This document shows, piece by piece, positions 37,965 to 48,269 of a stretch of 64,000 nt of DNA. The translations under genes were made by a program, and so were the position numbers. Source of the stretch: Mrakia gelida (taxonomy: Eukaryota > Basidiomycota > Tremellomycetes > Cystofilobasidiales > Mrakiaceae). Positions within the stretch are counted from its first letter, which is position 1. The number at the start of each line of letters is the position of its first letter. The DNA is taken from positions 2,790,001-2,854,000 of the forward strand of contig BRON01000002.1 of NCBI GenBank assembly GCA_024345305.1. Direction: 5' to 3'. The notes under the pieces are model-generated. The model was not told the DNA's origin and ran no database searches. It saw only the letters and a list, made by a program, of their open reading frames with translations.

Positions 37965-38798
37965 TCACTTCTTCGTCTTCCCTCCCATTCTCTTCAGCGC
38001 CTTCTCTACCAACTCGGCCCTCTTGGCCTGTCTCTTCTTCGCCCAATCTGAACGGCGCGTTACAAACAGCGAGAGGAGTGAAAGAGAAGTCAGCGTCGCG
38101 TCGTCGAATCCAACTCTCCCGACTCCAACGAAGGAACGACAAGCTCACCAGGACTCCTATCCACCCCTCTCCTCCTTCTAAGAGCGTTATCGCACTTCGT
38201 CATCCCGCCGTCGACCGTAGGGTTCTGACAAACGTAACGCGTCCCTCCTGCTCCCGCACACGACGTCTCCGTTTGGTCGCTGTTCGAAGGGCAGCCGAGG
38301 CTATCGCTCTGGGCTCCGTCGATGTTTCCGGCGACAAAGTAGTAGCAGGTCGAGCTGTCGAGGAGGGATGAGGGAGAGTTGAGTCAGTCCGCGCGACGAG
38401 AAGATCGAGTCGACGTGAGAAACGACTCGAAGTCGACGCGAGAACGAGAAGAAGGAGAGAACAGGAGAAGGAAAAGAAGCTCACTAGGATGTGCCGTCGA
38501 ACTTCTTGCACTTGACCTCCGTGGCGTCTCGACTGAACTCGGTGTAGTCTGTTGGGCAGATAGCTCTGCGTCGTTCGAAGAAAGCGGGACGGGTTAGCTT
38601 CGTCTAGCCGACCCATTCAAACGAGCAAAGAAGGACCCACCTAGTCTGAGGGTCGTTGCAAGCATAGGTCATTCCACCGGTAGGCAAGTTTCGAGGAACC
38701 TCAGCTCGGACGTAGCCACCTGCGACGGCTGGGAAAGAGGCGAGGAGGATGAGAGCGACAGCGACGATGCCTCTCTTTTCCTCGGCGAAGCGGACCAT
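37965..38798 (-). CDS. Predicted secreted cysteine-rich protein
   Basis: Not recognised. The N-terminus MVRFAEEKRG then IVAVALILLASFPAVAGG looks like a cleavable signal peptide. The mature part has eight cysteines in contexts such as TYACND, RAICPTDY, EVKCKK, STCYYF, LGCPS, TSCAG, YVCQN and TKCDN, suggesting four disulfides. The last 45 residues are strongly basic (LRRRRGVDRSP, WAKKRQAKRAEL, GGKTKK) and contain dibasic sites that a Kex2-like protease might cut. Exons: 38641-38798, 38485-38565, 38149-38354 and 37965-38047, in phase; 175 aa. It lies inside the duplicated F-box block, with no counterpart in the first block. Roles as effector, wall or antimicrobial protein are all speculative; no known domain seen. 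Confidence 0.8.
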
Positions 38799-39493
38799 GT
38801 TTGCTGATGGGATTGGGGTAGAAGTGATGGAAGAGGGAGGATTGATGGTGAGGGTTGACGGGAAGGAGGACGGAGGTGATGAGAAGGCTTTTATGGAGCA
38901 GAAAGAGAGGCGCACCGTCGACCTGACCTCTCCGATCCTTGCTCCACCAACGCCTCGTGGGACCCAGTCGAGCCTGAATGAGTGGAAGCAAAGCAACCGG
39001 CAGTGAAGGAAGAGGAACCGAGTCTCGATCAGTAAGAGGGAAAGAGGAAGCGGTGAGAGGGAGGACGAACTAACAGCAAGAGGGGAAACGACGCGTCGAG
39101 AAGGAAGAGACGCGACACTGGAGGGGAGGGAGGGAATCGAAGCCGTCAGCTCAAGTGCTCAACAGTTGACGCGCTAGAGAAGAAAGGTGAATGGAATGAC
39201 GAACTGTGTGCCGATGGACAGAACGAGCTCCACAACGTGGGTTTGGAGCAGCTCGCAACCGAAGATCGAATCGAAGAGGCGTCGTCGTCTGCGCGAAAGG
39301 GAGCAGAAGGAAGGACTGGGTCAGAGGAAGTTCGGGTCCTCTACGATGAAGAAGGAGATGCTGAAATGTACGCACGAGAGTTGGAGATCTCGAATTGAAG
39401 GAAGGAGGGCAGACTCGCGAGCGTCGACTGAGTTCGCTGAGCTTCCGCGCTTCCCACGAGGTTGAGGTCGAACGAGCTTCGTATCGGACTAGA
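38799..39493. other. Intergenic: promoter of the secreted-protein gene
   Basis: About 700 bp, longer than most spacers in this cluster; no gene supported. An ACGACGCGTCG palindrome lies near 39086-39098. Confidence 0.5.
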
Positions 39494-40555
39494 CTACTCC
39501 TCTGACACCTCCATCAGCCTCATCTCCTTCCCATTCTCCCCTATAAACGCGATCAGGGACGCGATCCTCTTCTCGAACGAGTTCAGGCCGAGCTTTTCTC
39601 TGCTCGCGACCTCTTCCCTCAACACGTGTTCAAACCTCCCAGCAACCTCCCCCTGAAGCCTAAACTCGACGCGCTCTGTATACCTCATCCGGCTCTGCTC
39701 CAGCTTGGGATTTTGTTGCTCTCGAGGGACCAGCAGGGCTCTCGCAGCCTCCCTTGCCGCAAGGTCATCGTGGAAGGACTCGAAATGATCAGCCTCGACG
39801 CCGAGAACCTTGAAGGACCATCCAAGGAGGGAGAGCTGAGTGTGTTGCTTCAGTACGTGTTCAAAGAGCACGCTTGCTCCCAAGACGACGGTTTGGAGCC
39901 CTGTCCATCGCGCTGGCTGCCTGGGTAGGCCGAATAATCGGGTGAAGTGGAACGAGTAGTCGAAGGCGAAGAGGCTCTGGGGAAAGGTTGTTGGCTGGGA
40001 TCGGACGAAGAGGTTGACGACGGGAAGTTGAGATATGATGTCAGGAAGTTCGGGGAAGTCGTGTGGATGGGAGGAGAGGTAGGTATTGTCGAGGAGGAGG
40101 GAGGAGCAGGCGGGAAGGTGGAGGGGCGCGATGTTGACCTTCCTGCCGTCTGAAACCGCACCAGGGTCAGGCATGAGTTTGAGGATATCTGCCCCCCAGA
40201 GCCACTCAGCAGACTGACCTGAGAAGTTACTGCACCACTTTGTCTCCCCTCCTCCCAATCTCAACTCCCTCACGAACTCTCCGAGCTCCTTCCTCGTCCC
40301 TCCCTCCGCGAAGAGCCCTCCCTGGCCGAACAGAGCCTCCCAGCGAGCCACGACTGTTTCCGTGCGGTAGTAGCCGAGATCAATGACTTGGTAGAGAAGA
40401 GGGAGTCCGATATCGTAGAAGAGACGGCAGGTTTGAAGGATGGCAGCTCGATGGGGAGTTGGAGCGGCGTCGTCGAGGAGGAGGTGGCCGAGGATCTCGA
40501 GGAGGACGTCGGAGGGAAGCGAGGAAAGAGTTCGAGGAGGTTGCATGGTGGTCAA
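39494..40555 (-). CDS. F-box-like protein, type B copy 2
   Basis: Paralogue of B1. It starts MTTMQPPRTLSSLPSDVLLE, then RAAILQTCRLFYDIGLPLLY, FGQGGLFAEG and FVRELRLGGGETKW, then APLHLPACSSLLLDNTYL, VVNLFVRSQPTTFPQSLF, and VEFRLQGEVAGRFEHVLREE. The frame is open throughout (353 aa), but a 69-nt segment 40150-40218 has intron signals (GTCAGT, an internal CTGAC and TTTCAG) at the same place as the B1 intron and is a multiple of three. I therefore expect splicing, giving 330 aa. Type B members share an F-box and a globular C-terminal domain without recognisable repeats. The start is 232 bp from the divergent PROPPIN gene. Confidence 0.83.
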   Translation of the reverse strand: MTTMQPPRTLSSLPSDVLLEILGHLLLDDAAPTPHRAAILQTCRLFYDIGLPLLYQVIDLGYYRTETVVARWEALFGQGGLFAEGGTRKELGEFVRELRLGGGETKWCSNFSGQSAEWLWGADILKLMPDPGAVSDGRKVNIAPLHLPACSSLLLDNTYLSSHPHDFPELPDIISQLPVVNLFVRSQPTTFPQSLFAFDYSFHFTRLFGLPRQPARWTGLQTVVLGASVLFEHVLKQHTQLSLLGWSFKVLGVEADHFESFHDDLAAREAARALLVPREQQNPKLEQSRMRYTERVEFRLQGEVAGRFEHVLREEVASREKLGLNSFEKRIASLIAFIGENGKEMRLMEVSEE

Positions 40556-40787
40556 GGGACGCCTAAATCCGAATACGAGTTTGGATATAGGGAAAAGAAG
40601 GGAAAAGGAGGAGAGGGAGGGAGTGGAAGGTGGAGGGAACTCGCGAGCTCAACACTCGAAGCCTCGAGACCTTCGCTCCTTCCCTCTCGTTTCGCTTCCA
40701 CCCACCACCCACAACAACCCAACACCTTCTTCTCGTCTTCCTTTCTCGTTCGTTACCCACTCTGGATACCCTCACTCTCTTCAGCAT
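40556..40787. promoter_or_regulatory. Divergent promoter F-box B2 / PROPPIN gene
   Basis: 232 bp between divergent starts, CT-rich towards the plus-strand gene. Confidence 0.45.
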
Positions 40788-42976
40788 ATGCATCTCGCTC
40801 GGCATTCCGTCTCCTCCGTCCCTGTCCCCTCGTTCAACTCGCTCATCATCAATCACGACGGGGATCACTTCGCAGTCGCTACAGATCAAGGTTTCGAGGT
40901 TTGGAAGCTATATCCGTTAGCCAACGTGGCCAGGAGAGGTCAGTATCAGCTTCCTCAACTTGTAACGTGCTCGAGGAAGATGTAGAAGGGTGAGAAGGCG
41001 GGAGGGAAGGCGAACCGAGCGAGGTCACCTCCACGACTGCTTCCTTCGCTTCGTTCAGCTTGATACAGATCGATGACTGACTCCTTAAACTCTTCATTGA
41101 TCACTTCTATCGACTTAGCTCTCCCTGGGTCTATCTCGCTTGCGTCGCTTCTTCATCGGACGTCGCTCGTCTTCCTTCTCGGAGGAGGGTCCAACCCCCT
41201 GTATCCTCCAAACAAGCTCGTCGTTTGGGACGATAGGAAAGGGAAAGCTGTTCTGGAGCTCGAGTTCAGGTCAGTAGAGCTTCCCACTATCAGTCTGGAC
41301 TGCCAGACTCGAAGTCGGAGCTGGAGGAAGCCCAGAAGAAGGAGGGGCGAGGGAGACGAGTTGAGCTCGACCTTGTTGCTTTCCCCACGAAGCTGACCTC
41401 TTCGCTGCTTCGTCTCTCTTGATCGATCCTCAGAGAGAAGATCCTCGGCTTATCGTCTCGGAGAGGATCCTTGGCTCTCGCGTTCCGTCGGAGAGTTGTC
41501 CTGTTCTCGATAGACGGCTGGGAGCAGGCTCTGTCTTCGGGGAAACCTCTCGATCCGAAGGGGAAGGGACGAGCTCGCGAGCAGGACATTCGACGGTCAG
41601 GATCTGGAGGAGGGATGACTTGGGTAGGAGAGTGGGAGACGTGCGAGAATCCTAGAGGTGAGTCTTATCGACGAGTCTCTTGCTGCAGCGATGCCTCTTT
41701 GAAGCAAAGAAGCGTGAGCTGAAGCTCGTCATTCTCGTCCGTCGCGCCTTCCCTCCTCCCCGTCTCCCACAGGTCTCGTCTCGCTCTCAACGTCACCAGG
41801 TTCCACTCTTCTCGCTATTCCAGGTCGGCAAGCTGGTCACGTTCATATTCTGCACCTTCACCCATGTCCTTCAGCTCTCCCTTCCTCCTCGTCTTCCTCA
41901 CCTCCTCAATCGCCTCCTCAGCCCACCTCTCCACCACCACCGCCTCCCAAGTCAACCATCATCATCACCCACACTACCGCTCTCTCCTCCCTTTCGTGCC
42001 CACCATCTGGGATCGTACTCTCTACCTCTTCGGAACGAGGAACCCTCATCAGAATCTGGGACGGTCGGACGGGAGCACTCGTTCGCGAACTGAGACGAGG
42101 ATCGGACAAGGCAATCATTTGGGGAGTTGGATGGCGGAGGGATGGAAGAAGGTTGGGTGTGTGGAGTGATAAGGGGACGGTGCATGTGTTTAGTTTAGAA
42201 GGAGCCGGTTCCGAAGGAGAAGGAGTAGACAAGTAAGTCTTCGTTCGTCGGGCTCAACGAAGGGAACGAAACTGACGGCTAGTTTCGTTCTTCGCTCTCG
42301 CAGGAATCGTCCCTCCGCCCTCTCCCTCATCTCACCCTACCTCCCAGTCTCCCTCCCTCGCTACTTCTCCTCCGAATGGTCTCACGCTCAATACCGCCTT
42401 CCCTCTCGAAATCCTCACGCCGAAACGCTCTCGCTTGGAGGTCACGACGCGTCGTCGGACGGAGGAGAGGAGAAGTGCGTCGTCGGTTGGATCGAGGTCC
42501 CTACCAGCGGCAAGGAGAATGTCGTCCCTCCTCATCTCTCACGCTCAACATCGTCGTCGTCGTCCTCGCCGAGGAGGTCTTCGCTAGGCAAGGTCGTCGA
42601 GGAGGACCGCCGGAAACGAGCCGTCTCTCAGGAATTCGGATCCAAAGGCGTCCGAACTCTTACTCCCACGCCAACCTCCTCCTCTCCCTCTCGCGGCGCT
42701 TCGACCATTCCGCCATCTGCGTCGTCAACTTCGGGTGTAGAGCATCAACTCGTCGCTCTCACCTACTCTGGAGGATGGTACCGACTCGCTCTCCCTTCGT
42801 CCTCCTCGACCCCTCTTCCTCCCTCGTCCTCCACCTCGTCTCGTTCCCGTCGGGAGAGCTCAGAATTCGGAGGAGATGGAGACGACGAGGACGTGAAGCC
42901 GGGAGTGCAGTGTCGGCTGGTTGAGTTCAGGAGGTTCGGGCAGGAGTCTGCGTTTGGTGCTGGGTTTGGCAGTTGA
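40788..42976 (+). CDS. PROPPIN, WIPI3/4- or Hsv2-type phosphoinositide-binding WD protein
   Basis: Seven-bladed beta-propeller that binds PI3P and PI(3,5)P2 and works in autophagy or vacuole/endosome dynamics. The diagnostic motif is LRRG in GALVRELRRGSDKAIIWGVG, used to contact lipid headgroups. Other family marks are HDGDHFAVATDQGFEVW, GGGSNPLYPPNKLVVWDDR and LIRIWDGRTG. LRRG rather than FRRG fits the WIPI3/4-Hsv2 side better than Atg18 (inference). Exons: 40788-40938, 41119-41269, 41434-41657, 41773-42232 and 42304-42976; 552 aa. It is longer than a typical family member because of Ser/Pro-rich loops (around DNA 41880-41940 and 42510-42850). Confidence 0.9.
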
Positions 42977-43411
42977 TCAAACGCGTCGGAGTTATCTTTC
43001 CTTTCCTTTTCGATATTCAAGCCACCTCTGTTCTTCGCTTTTTGTTTCCTTACGTTTTCGTTTTGCATCTCTCACAACTTCTACGTTTTTATCTTGCTAC
43101 TATATTTCACGACCTTCACGACTTCGTCCCGGGTCAACCAAGCAACTCACCCGAAACTCGTTTGTCCTTCTCCTCCTCCCTCCCTCCCGTTCTCCCATTC
43201 TTTCTTTTCCGTCGCCTTTTCTCCCTTCAACCAGCACAACCCAACCTTTTTTCTCTTCTTCACCTCCACCCCTTCTCTCCTTCCCTCCATAACACCAACT
43301 CCCTCGAACTCAAAAGCTCCCCTCCTTCAGCCCTCCCCTTTCTCGCCCAGCTCCGAGCTCAATCTCCCTCCCCTCCCTTCCCTCCCTTCAGCCCTCTTCT
43401 CCTCCCCAACG
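42977..43411. other. Intergenic: ACMSD promoter and leader
   Basis: 435 bp, strongly pyrimidine-rich (TTCTCC-type tracts) up to the ACMSD start; no gene. Confidence 0.5.
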
Positions 43412-45432
43412 ATGTCTCTCCGACCCCTCCTCGTCGACGTTCACACGCACGTCTACCTCCCCCGCTACGCTCAGATTCTCCGGAACCGAACCTCAGCTCC
43501 TCGAATTCTCACTCGAGTCGGACCTGATGGGAAACCGGACGACCGACTGCTCATTCTCGATAACGAGAGTGCTGCTGTGGGAGGACGACCCGTTGGACCT
43601 CAGTACTGGGATAGGAGCGAGAAGCTTGGATTCATGAACACTCATGGAATCGGTAAGTACCAAAGAAGCAGCGCGAAGGAGAAGGGAGAGGAATGGGAGG
43701 GAAGGGAGGGAGGAAAGAGCGAGCTCATCCAAGCTGACCTTTCCCTTCGTTCTTTGCTCTTTCTCGTCGCCGTTGATCTACAGACGTCTCCCTCGTCTCC
43801 ACCGCCAACCCCTGGCTCGGTAAGTCTCCCTCTCTCTATACTTTTCACCTTCCGCACGGCAACTCAACCACCCCCAGCTCCTTCCAAGCTCACCTTCCTC
43901 CCTCCCTCCTCTCCTCCCTCTCAGATTTCCTCACCCCCTCCGAAGCCCTCCAAGCCGCCTCCGAGCTCAACTCTGATCTCCAAGATTACTGCGCCCACCC
44001 TATCAACTCCCCTCTCCCCACCGACACCAACCCCGTTCGACCTACCTCCTTCCAACCTCTCACCGACAACCGTCTCTTTGGACTCGGACTCCTCCCCTTG
44101 GTCCCTGGAGTTGCTGTGAAGAGCGTGCTCGAGACGATCAAGGAGCTGGGAGCGATGGATAAAATGAAGGGGGTTATCATGGGGAGCAGAGGAATGGGGA
44201 GTGGGTTGGACGATCCCGAGATGGAGGAGGTTTGGGGGGCGTTGGCGAAGGAGGGGTTGGTTACGTTCTTGTGAGTGCTGGACGCGTTTCCCCTGACTTG
44301 AGCAGCTGCGCAAAGGTCTAGAGAGCTTGGATCTGATTTCGTGCTCCCTCTCATCATTCCTCAGGCACCCTCACTGTTCGTTCTCTCATCCTTCGCGTCG
44401 CTTCTTCTCACGCTTCACGCGTCGTCGCTGACCTCCTCCTCCTCCTCCTCCCTCTCCGTTTTCCTCCAGACGGTATCGGAAACGAAGAAATGAACTACGG
44501 ATCCAACGTCGAGAACGGGCACGTCCTCCAGCTCGCTACTGGCTTCCCCTTCGAAACCACCCTCGCCATCACCCGTTTGATCCTCTCAGGAGCCTTCGAC
44601 CGTCATCCCGACCTCAAGATCCTCCTCGCTCATTCTGGAGGAGCGCTCGGTCAGCTCAGCTCGAGGCTGGCTTCGTGTGTTGAGCACGATCCGATCGTGC
44701 AGAACAGGTTGAAGCATGATCCGAGATACTGTGAGTCCTCGAAGATTCGGTGTTCCTCGAGCCCTTCCTCTCGGTTTGTAGACTGACCCAATTCATCGTC
44801 CCTTGCGTCCCTCGCTGCAGACCTCTCCAAGCTTTGGTTCGACGTAAGGCTTCACTCTCCTCTCACGTCGCTCTTCTTTTCTCGAACTGACCTTCGTTGT
44901 TTTCCCTTTTTCCCAGGCCGTCGCCTACGGATCCGAAGAGCTCGAGTTCGTCGGAAAGGTCGCTGGTCGAAGTGCTGAATACGAGGGAAAGTCTGGTCGA
45001 GGAGTCGTTGCTCAGAGGAAGGCTGGAGCCACCAAGGAGGGGATCGAGAGGATGATGTTTGTGAGTCGCGACGCTCTCTCTCTCTCTCTCGCTCTTGCCT
45101 CCCTACTCGGATTCTCTCGCTGACCCGACCTTCTCTATCTCTCTCCATCCCTCGCCCTCTTCTCACTTTAGGGAACCGACCACCCCTTGTGCGTTCCTCT
45201 ACTCCCTTTCTTCTTCTCGCATCGAACGTCGGACTGACGCGTGCTTCTTCCTTCTCCCCCTTTTTCTCCTCGTCACAGCTTCCCTCCCCTCTCCGAAGAA
45301 TCCAAAGACCTCCCTTGGGAGTCGGTCGTCCAGAACCTTGAAGCCATCGAGGGCGCCGAGGGCTGGGACAAGAGCGACAAGGCTGGAGTGAAGGGAGGGA
45401 ATGCCGTTCGTCTGTTCGGCTTGGACGTGTAG
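43412..45432 (+). CDS. ACMSD: 2-amino-3-carboxymuconate-6-semialdehyde decarboxylase (ACMSD)
   Basis: Zinc-dependent amidohydrolase-fold decarboxylase. It diverts ACMS, an intermediate of tryptophan breakdown by the kynurenine pathway, away from quinolinate and NAD synthesis. VDVHTHVYLPRY holds the HxH metal ligands; FLHPHYG, LAHSGGALGQLSSRL and FGTDHPFFPPL supply the other His and Asp positions expected in the family. Nine exons: 43412-43652, 43784-43819, 43925-44270, 44365-44375 (11 nt), 44470-44730, 44821-44843, 44917-45060, 45172-45188 (17 nt) and 45279-45432; 410 aa. The 11-nt exon encodes the HPH ligand region and the 17-nt exon GTDHP, so both are essential. Family members may instead act on related compounds, so substrate is not certain. 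Confidence 0.92.
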
Positions 45433-45838
45433 AGCTCGCTTATTCTTTGAGTCATTCGAATTGTATCGTTGTAGAGTCGTGCTTTGAGTGTTATGATTTG
45501 ATCTTATCCGCCAATGAGAGCAGAGGAGGAAGGGGAAGACGCGACGACCACGACGAGTCGACGAGCTCGACTTTCGTCGGAGCAAGAGAGCTCCTCCGAC
45601 GACGCGATTTTCGTCTCTCCCTCCGTCTTCGCTGTGTCAAGCCAAGAAAGTCCAGAAACTTCCCGATGATCAGACAACGCGAAAAAAAGAGCGGCGGAGG
45701 TCGGACCAAGGCGACTCAAACGCTCGACGGGCGAAACTGATCCGGATCGTTTTGCGAAGTTGACCTCTCGACATCAACTCCCTCCCTCCCTGCCCCCGTC
45801 CCCTCTTTCTCCTCACATCTCTACAAAGCCCGCCCAAG
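45433..45838. other. Intergenic between ACMSD and the oxygenase gene
   Basis: 400 bp; no gene or RNA seen. Confidence 0.5.
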
Positions 45839-48013
45839 ATGTCGAACCGACTCCTCTCCCGCTCTCTCCTCTCCCTCTCCTCCAAACGCGCCTCCTCCTC
45901 CTCGTCCTCTGGCGGTTCTCTCTTCCTCAACTCGCGAGCCGGAGCTCGTTCGTTCTCCATCACCTCGACCTCGCTCGGAGAGTTCACCATCCCCGTCGTC
46001 GACTTTGGACGATTCTTGAACAGCAAGACTCAAGCGGAGAAGGAGGATGCGGCTAAGCAGGTCGTAGATGCTCTCGTAGAGAGGGGGTTTATGGTGAGTT
46101 TGAGCACCGCGTGGTTGGGAGTGAGGAGGGCGGAGGAGCTGAGGGAGGGAGGAGATACGAGGATGGAATGAGGACTGCTAGAGTCTGCTCAGAACTCTTT
46201 CCAGCTCACATCAAGCTGAACGTGTCCTGTTTGCTCTCTCGTGCAGTACCTCAGCAACCATGGGATCCCGGAGGAGGAGATCACAGCGACTTTCAAAGAG
46301 GTGAGCTCGCGAATCCCTTCCTTCGCTTTGCCCTTTCCAACGCGATAAGCTCACCCACCCCGGCCTTCTGCCTTTTCTTCTTGGATAGTCTGCGAAGTTC
46401 TTTGAGCTTCCTCTTGAGGTTAAGGATCCTTTGGCTTGGAAGGGTCAGTCCAGTCTTTGTCGATTCGAAGGCTGGCAGGCTGGTCAAGGAAGGTCGAAGC
46501 TGACCTCGACCTGTCCTTCCTTTCCTTTGCTTCTCTCTCTCGTCCGTTCGCTTGTACAGATCCTCGAGCGAACCGAGGATGGGTCGCTCATGGTCGAGAA
46601 CGTGTAACCCAGTCTGCTGATCCTGGTGAGTACCATACCATCTCTCTTCTCTGGCTGTGGTTGAGCTCGAAGCTGATTGAGCTCGGTCCGATTCGTTCGT
46701 TCGTTGCAGAGGAGATCCTCAAGATGCGAGCTCAAGCTCCCGACTACAAGGAGTCCATGGAGGTCGGAAGGGAGCTGGATCCCGGAGGAGTGGCTCCCAA
46801 GTGGAAGAACGAGTGGCCTCCTGCTGGAGTTGTGAGTTCCTTCTCGTTCTCCTGATGGGCTGAAAATGAGGTGAAGCTCACACGCGTTCGTCTCTCTTTC
46901 TTCTCAGCTCGACTCCTACAAGCCTCAGATCCTCAAGTTCTTCGACCTCAACCACAAGCTTCAGCTCGAAGTCATGCGATCCATCGCTCTCGGACTGAAA
47001 CTCGACGAGAGCTACTTCGACGACAAGGTCAGTTCGTTTCGCCGCGGCTCCTCGCATCTTCTTCCTCCCCAACGCTCTCGAGTTATCTTACGTTTCTCGC
47101 GCCGCCCTCCTCCCTTCCGTCTAAAAACAGTGCGACGAGAAGTTCCACAACCTCCGACTTCTCGCCTACCCATCAATACCTGCGAGGCTCATCGAAGGAG
47201 GAGGAACTCGAGCTGGCGCCCATTCTGGTGCGTTCGTGGATTTGGACGCGTCGACCTCTTTCCTCGTCCTCGTTTTTGGTTTGGAGCGTTGCTTCGAAGG
47301 TCTCCTCTTTGCTGACCACGAGCTGCTTCTCTCCCTTCTCAGATTACGGAACCGTTACTCTGCTTCACCAGGACTCCGTTGGAGGACTGCAGGTTCAGGA
47401 TCCTGACACGCTCGTGTATCACGGAGCGACGCCGATTCCTGGCACGATTGTTGTGAACGTTGGAGATCTGCTCTGTGAGTCTTTCTACACTCTCGACTCT
47501 CATCGTTTTGTTTTGACCACGCTTCCCTCTATTTTACAGCTCGCTGGAGCAACAACGTCCTTCGTTCGACGCTGCATCGAGTCGTCGCGCCTCCTCTTCG
47601 AGAGATGGCGAAGGCTGATGGATCTGGAGAGACCGAGATGGCTACTCCCGCTCGTCAGAGTATCGCCTTCTTCTCCAATCCTGTGAGTCACGAAACGATT
47701 GCTCTGCTCGCTCGCTGGCGCCCGTTCTCGCTTGCAAGAAACTGATCTGCTCGCGTCGCTCGCTTCGGCTTTCCCTCCTCAGAACGCTGGCACGGTGATC
47801 AGCTGCCTCCCCACCTGTATCCCCGAAGGAGGAGAAGCCAAATACCCTCCTGTGACCACCGAAGAGTGTGAGTTCTCCATCTCGCTTATTTCTGAGGGAG
47901 AGGGAACGAGAGCGAGAGCGAGAGCGAGAGCGAGCGAGCGCTAACCCATCTCTTCACGCGTCGTTCCTTTTCGTTCAGATATCGTCGGACGACTCTCTGC
48001 CACCTACGCTTAG
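45839..48013 (+). CDS. 2-oxoglutarate/Fe(II) oxygenase, isopenicillin N synthase family
   Basis: Non-haem iron dioxygenase fold. The N-terminal DIOX_N part reads TIPVVDFGRFL and YLSNHGIPEEEI. The catalytic domain has the iron ligands in AHSDYGTVTLLHQD (HxD) and STLHRVV (distal His), plus ARQSIAFFSNP with the Arg-x-Ser that usually binds 2-oxoglutarate. The first 45 residues are Arg/Ser-rich without acids (MSNRLLSRSLLSLSSKRAS) and look like a mitochondrial presequence. Exons: 45839-46093, 46247-46300, 46389-46443, 46560-46625, 46710-46831, 46908-47027, 47131-47227, 47343-47474, 47540-47682, 47783-47867 and 47979-48013; 387 aa. The substrate cannot be predicted. It follows ACMSD on the same strand, but functional linkage is only a guess. 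Confidence 0.9.
47914..47940. repeat. (GAGCGA)n microsatellite in an intron
   Basis: Short tandem GAGCGA array in the last intron of the oxygenase gene. Confidence 0.8.
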
Positions 48014-48269
48014 CATTCTCACACTTCTTCAGGTACATCTGCTTTCTCTCTACGTTGTATGACATCTACTAGACTCGGTTCGTCCCCTTGCAAGCGAGCG
48101 AACGGCCAATCTCCCCCTTTAACCTAAGGCAAGAAGAGACTGGAACCCGACCGAACTCGTCGCCCTCAAATCAAACTCTCTCCTCTGCAAAATATCCTCT
48201 TGCTCTTTTCGACGCGACTACTCTCTGTCTTCTCCCAACTCCGACCATCAAAAACACCAAACCAACAAC

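Noticed and set aside
41800..41850. Short intron in PROPPIN exon 4 (GTTCCACT...CCAG)
   Set aside because: Reading through is in frame and gives sensible propeller sequence (STLLAIPGRQAGHVHILHLH), so no intron is needed.
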